64,000 bases of DNA, taken from Rhodothermales bacterium (lineage in GTDB: Bacteria; Bacteroidota; Rhodothermia; Rhodothermales; UBA10348). Where the stretch lies: positions 703,806 to 767,805 of the forward strand of contig JAEPNP010000001.1 in NCBI GenBank assembly GCA_017643395.1. Reading direction: 5' to 3'. Position numbers and translations under genes: made by a program. Below the pieces are notes generated by a model, which was not told the origin of the DNA, searched no databases, and was given only the letters and a program-made list of their open reading frames with translations. Of the stretch, positions 62,572 to 64,000 are shown in pieces (the first letter of the stretch is position 1; every line of letters begins with the position of its first letter).

Positions 62572-64000
62572 ATGAATATTTTTGTTACCGGCGCCACCGG
62601 GTTTATAGGCCGAGCTCTGGTCCTCCGACTGCGTCGCGATGGACATGATGTCACAGCCATGACCCGAAATCCGGAGCGCGCGCGGTCTCTGCTGGGCCAG
62701 GAGGCCGTCTATGTCGATGCAGATGCCAGCGCCGAGGCTCTCCACGCCGCCCTCGAGAGAGCCGACGCGGTTGTCAACCTGGCCGGCGAACCGATTCTTG
62801 GAAGCCGGTGGGATGAGGACAAGAAGAAGCGCCTGTGGTCCAGCCGGGTAGACCTCACCCGCAGCCTGGTCGAGGCCATGGGCCGCTGTGCTACCCCCCC
62901 GCGCACGCTTGTCTCCGGAAGCGCGGTGGGTTTCTATGGAAACCGTGGCGACGTCGAGCTCAGCGAATCGGCCGATCCCGGAGACGGTTTTCTTGCCGAA
63001 CTCTGCAAGGCATGGGAAGCGGAAGCCCTCAAGGCGGAGGATCACGGCGCCCGGGTGGTGGTGCTGAGGACCGGCGTCGTGCTCGGCCGAGCGGGCGGGG
63101 CGCTCGAGCCCATGCTGCCTCCGTTTCAGTTCGGGGTTGGGGGGCCGGTGGGTCCGGGCACGCAGTATGTGCCGTGGATCCACCTGGACGATTTGCTGGA
63201 GATGATCGTCAGCGCACTTCAGGTCGAATCTTGGAGCGGCCCCATCAATGGCTCCGGCCCGACACCGGTCACCTTCCGCGAACTCGCGTCCGAGTTGGGC
63301 AGGGTGCTCAACCGGCCGGCTTTCCTTCCGGTGCCGACCGTGGCCCTGAAAGTGATTTTCGGCCAGGCGGCATCGGTCCTCGTCGATAGCCAGCGAGCCA
63401 TCCCGCAACGGGCGGCGGCCCTTGGATTCGAGTTCCGGTATCCCACCCTGCGCGAGGCGCTGGCCGACATTCTCAACAACGACTTTGTCGAGGTTAATGG
63501 GGTGCGCAGCGGCGCGGAGCTTCCCGAGTCCAGCTACCTGGACGCCAACAAGCCGGCCTTCGAACTCGGCACCAGGGTGCGCATTGCCAAACCACTCTCC
63601 GAGGTCTTCTCGTTCTTCTCGCGGGCCGAAAACCTGGGGCTCCTCACTCCGCCCCAGATGCAGTTCCGCATTACGCAGCCACCGGAGCGCATGGAGGCCG
63701 GTGCTGAGATCAAATATCGTCTAAAGGTTGGACCCGTACCCATTTCCTGGACCACGCGCATCGATCAGTGGGAAGAGAACGCTGTGTTCGTCGACTCCCA
63801 GGAGCAAGGTCCGTACGCGTGCTGGTGGCACGAACACCGATTCGAGGCGGACGGAAACGAGACCGTCATGACGGACCGGGTGTTGTACGCGCCTCCCCTG
63901 GGACCTCTCGGGCGCATCGCCAATCATGTCTACGTGGCAGATGAACTGCGACGCGTGTTCGGCTACCGTTCGGCAGTCATCCGGCGGCGGTTCGGGGCAG
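62572..64000 (+). CDS. TIGR01777-family epimerase fused to SRPBCC domain (3' truncated)
   Basis: An open frame from the ATG at 62572 to the window end (476 codons seen, no stop). Residues 1-300 are an NAD-binding Rossmann epimerase (GATGFIG at 7-13) of the SDR39U1/TIGR01777 type. From about 320 an SRPBCC ligand-binding domain follows (KPLSEVFSFFSRAENLGLLTPP). The epimerase part is close to the usual family length, so the SRPBCC domain is an added module. The substrate is unknown. It is divergent from the CarH-like operon across 62 bases and may share its light control. The C terminus is outside the window. Confidence 0.88.
   Translation, partial: MNIFVTGATGFIGRALVLRLRRDGHDVTAMTRNPERARSLLGQEAVYVDADASAEALHAALERADAVVNLAGEPILGSRWDEDKKKRLWSSRVDLTRSLVEAMGRCATPPRTLVSGSAVGFYGNRGDVELSESADPGDGFLAELCKAWEAEALKAEDHGARVVVLRTGVVLGRAGGALEPMLPPFQFGVGGPVGPGTQYVPWIHLDDLLEMIVSALQVESWSGPINGSGPTPVTFRELASELGRVLNRPAFLPVPTVALKVIFGQAASVLVDSQRAIPQRAAALGFEFRYPTLREALADILNNDFVEVNGVRSGAELPESSYLDANKPAFELGTRVRIAKPLSEVFSFFSRAENLGLLTPPQMQFRITQPPERMEAGAEIKYRLKVGPVPISWTTRIDQWEENAVFVDSQEQGPYACWWHEHRFEADGNETVMTDRVLYAPPLGPLGRIANHVYVADELRRVFGYRSAVIRRRFGA

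Noticed and set aside
1-64000. Transfer RNA, ribosomal RNA, insertion sequence or prophage
   Set aside because: No cloverleaf with a T-loop, no transposase or integrase, and no inverted terminal repeats were seen by reading. A covariance-model search would be decisive and could not be run.

Overview
The window looks like a chromosomal segment of a high-G+C member of the Rhodothermota/Bacteroidota lineage (Salinibacter/Rhodothermus side). The signs are three proteins ending in a type IX secretion (T9SS) sorting tail, a TonB receptor with an N-terminal carboxypeptidase-regulatory-like domain, a Bacteroidota-style Rpb6/omega subunit, promoters of the TTTG-N19-TAnnTTTG type, a CrtYcd-type lycopene cyclase, and gene starts mostly without Shine-Dalgarno sequences. 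I found no rRNA, tRNA, transposase, integrase or CRISPR array. Nothing marks a recent island.

Layout. 0-5 kb: an unknown membrane protein, a lipoprotein serine hydrolase, a small ORF and the helicase HrpB. 5-14.9 kb (minus strand): a STAND-type ATPase regulator followed by a coupled set (SnoaL-like, DUF4331, TPR, TonB receptor), then a glycine-rich lipoprotein with a small membrane protein. 14.9-18.9 kb: one-chain L-serine dehydratase, an outer-membrane barrel, an unknown protein and a T9SS cargo. 19-28.6 kb: five paralogous exported LVIVD beta-propellers, a DUF2892 protein, a small secreted protein and a multicopper oxidase. 28.8-33.6 kb: YheT-like hydrolase, GAF/Fis regulator, glpK-glpD. 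33.7-38.5 kb: a repeat-bearing exported protein, a Ser/Thr kinase with TPRs and its ECF sigma factor. 38.9-43.8 kb: serine hydrolase, Tat-exported metallo-beta-lactamase-fold protein, lipoprotein, M24 peptidase, small unknown. 43.8-49.1 kb: uvrA, a small membrane protein, rpoZ and an Nramp-like carrier. 49.2-56.9 kb: Ig-like lipoprotein, degenerate serine-hydrolase-like protein, unknown, DinB/DUF1572 protein and a 1090-aa T9SS cargo. 56.9-62.5 kb (minus): a tightly coupled carotenoid operon carH-crtI-crtB-unknown-idi-crtZ-crtYcd, divergent from a TIGR01777 epimerase/SRPBCC fusion that runs off the window.

How the parts may work together. The carotenoid operon covers isoprenoid isomerisation through phytoene, lycopene and beta-carotene to hydroxylated carotenoid, with a B12-binding, light-type regulator as its first gene. 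The LVIVD/multicopper-oxidase region is the strongest candidate for an undescribed system. It encodes several secreted propellers with conserved histidine motifs beside a copper oxidase, and could be an envelope metal-handling or oxidation module. The STAND regulator, its operon and an 11-bp phased heptamer repeat between them form a second self-contained regulated module. A family of about 51-bp intergenic repeats beside GC-only runs recurs at two clear loci and one weaker one.
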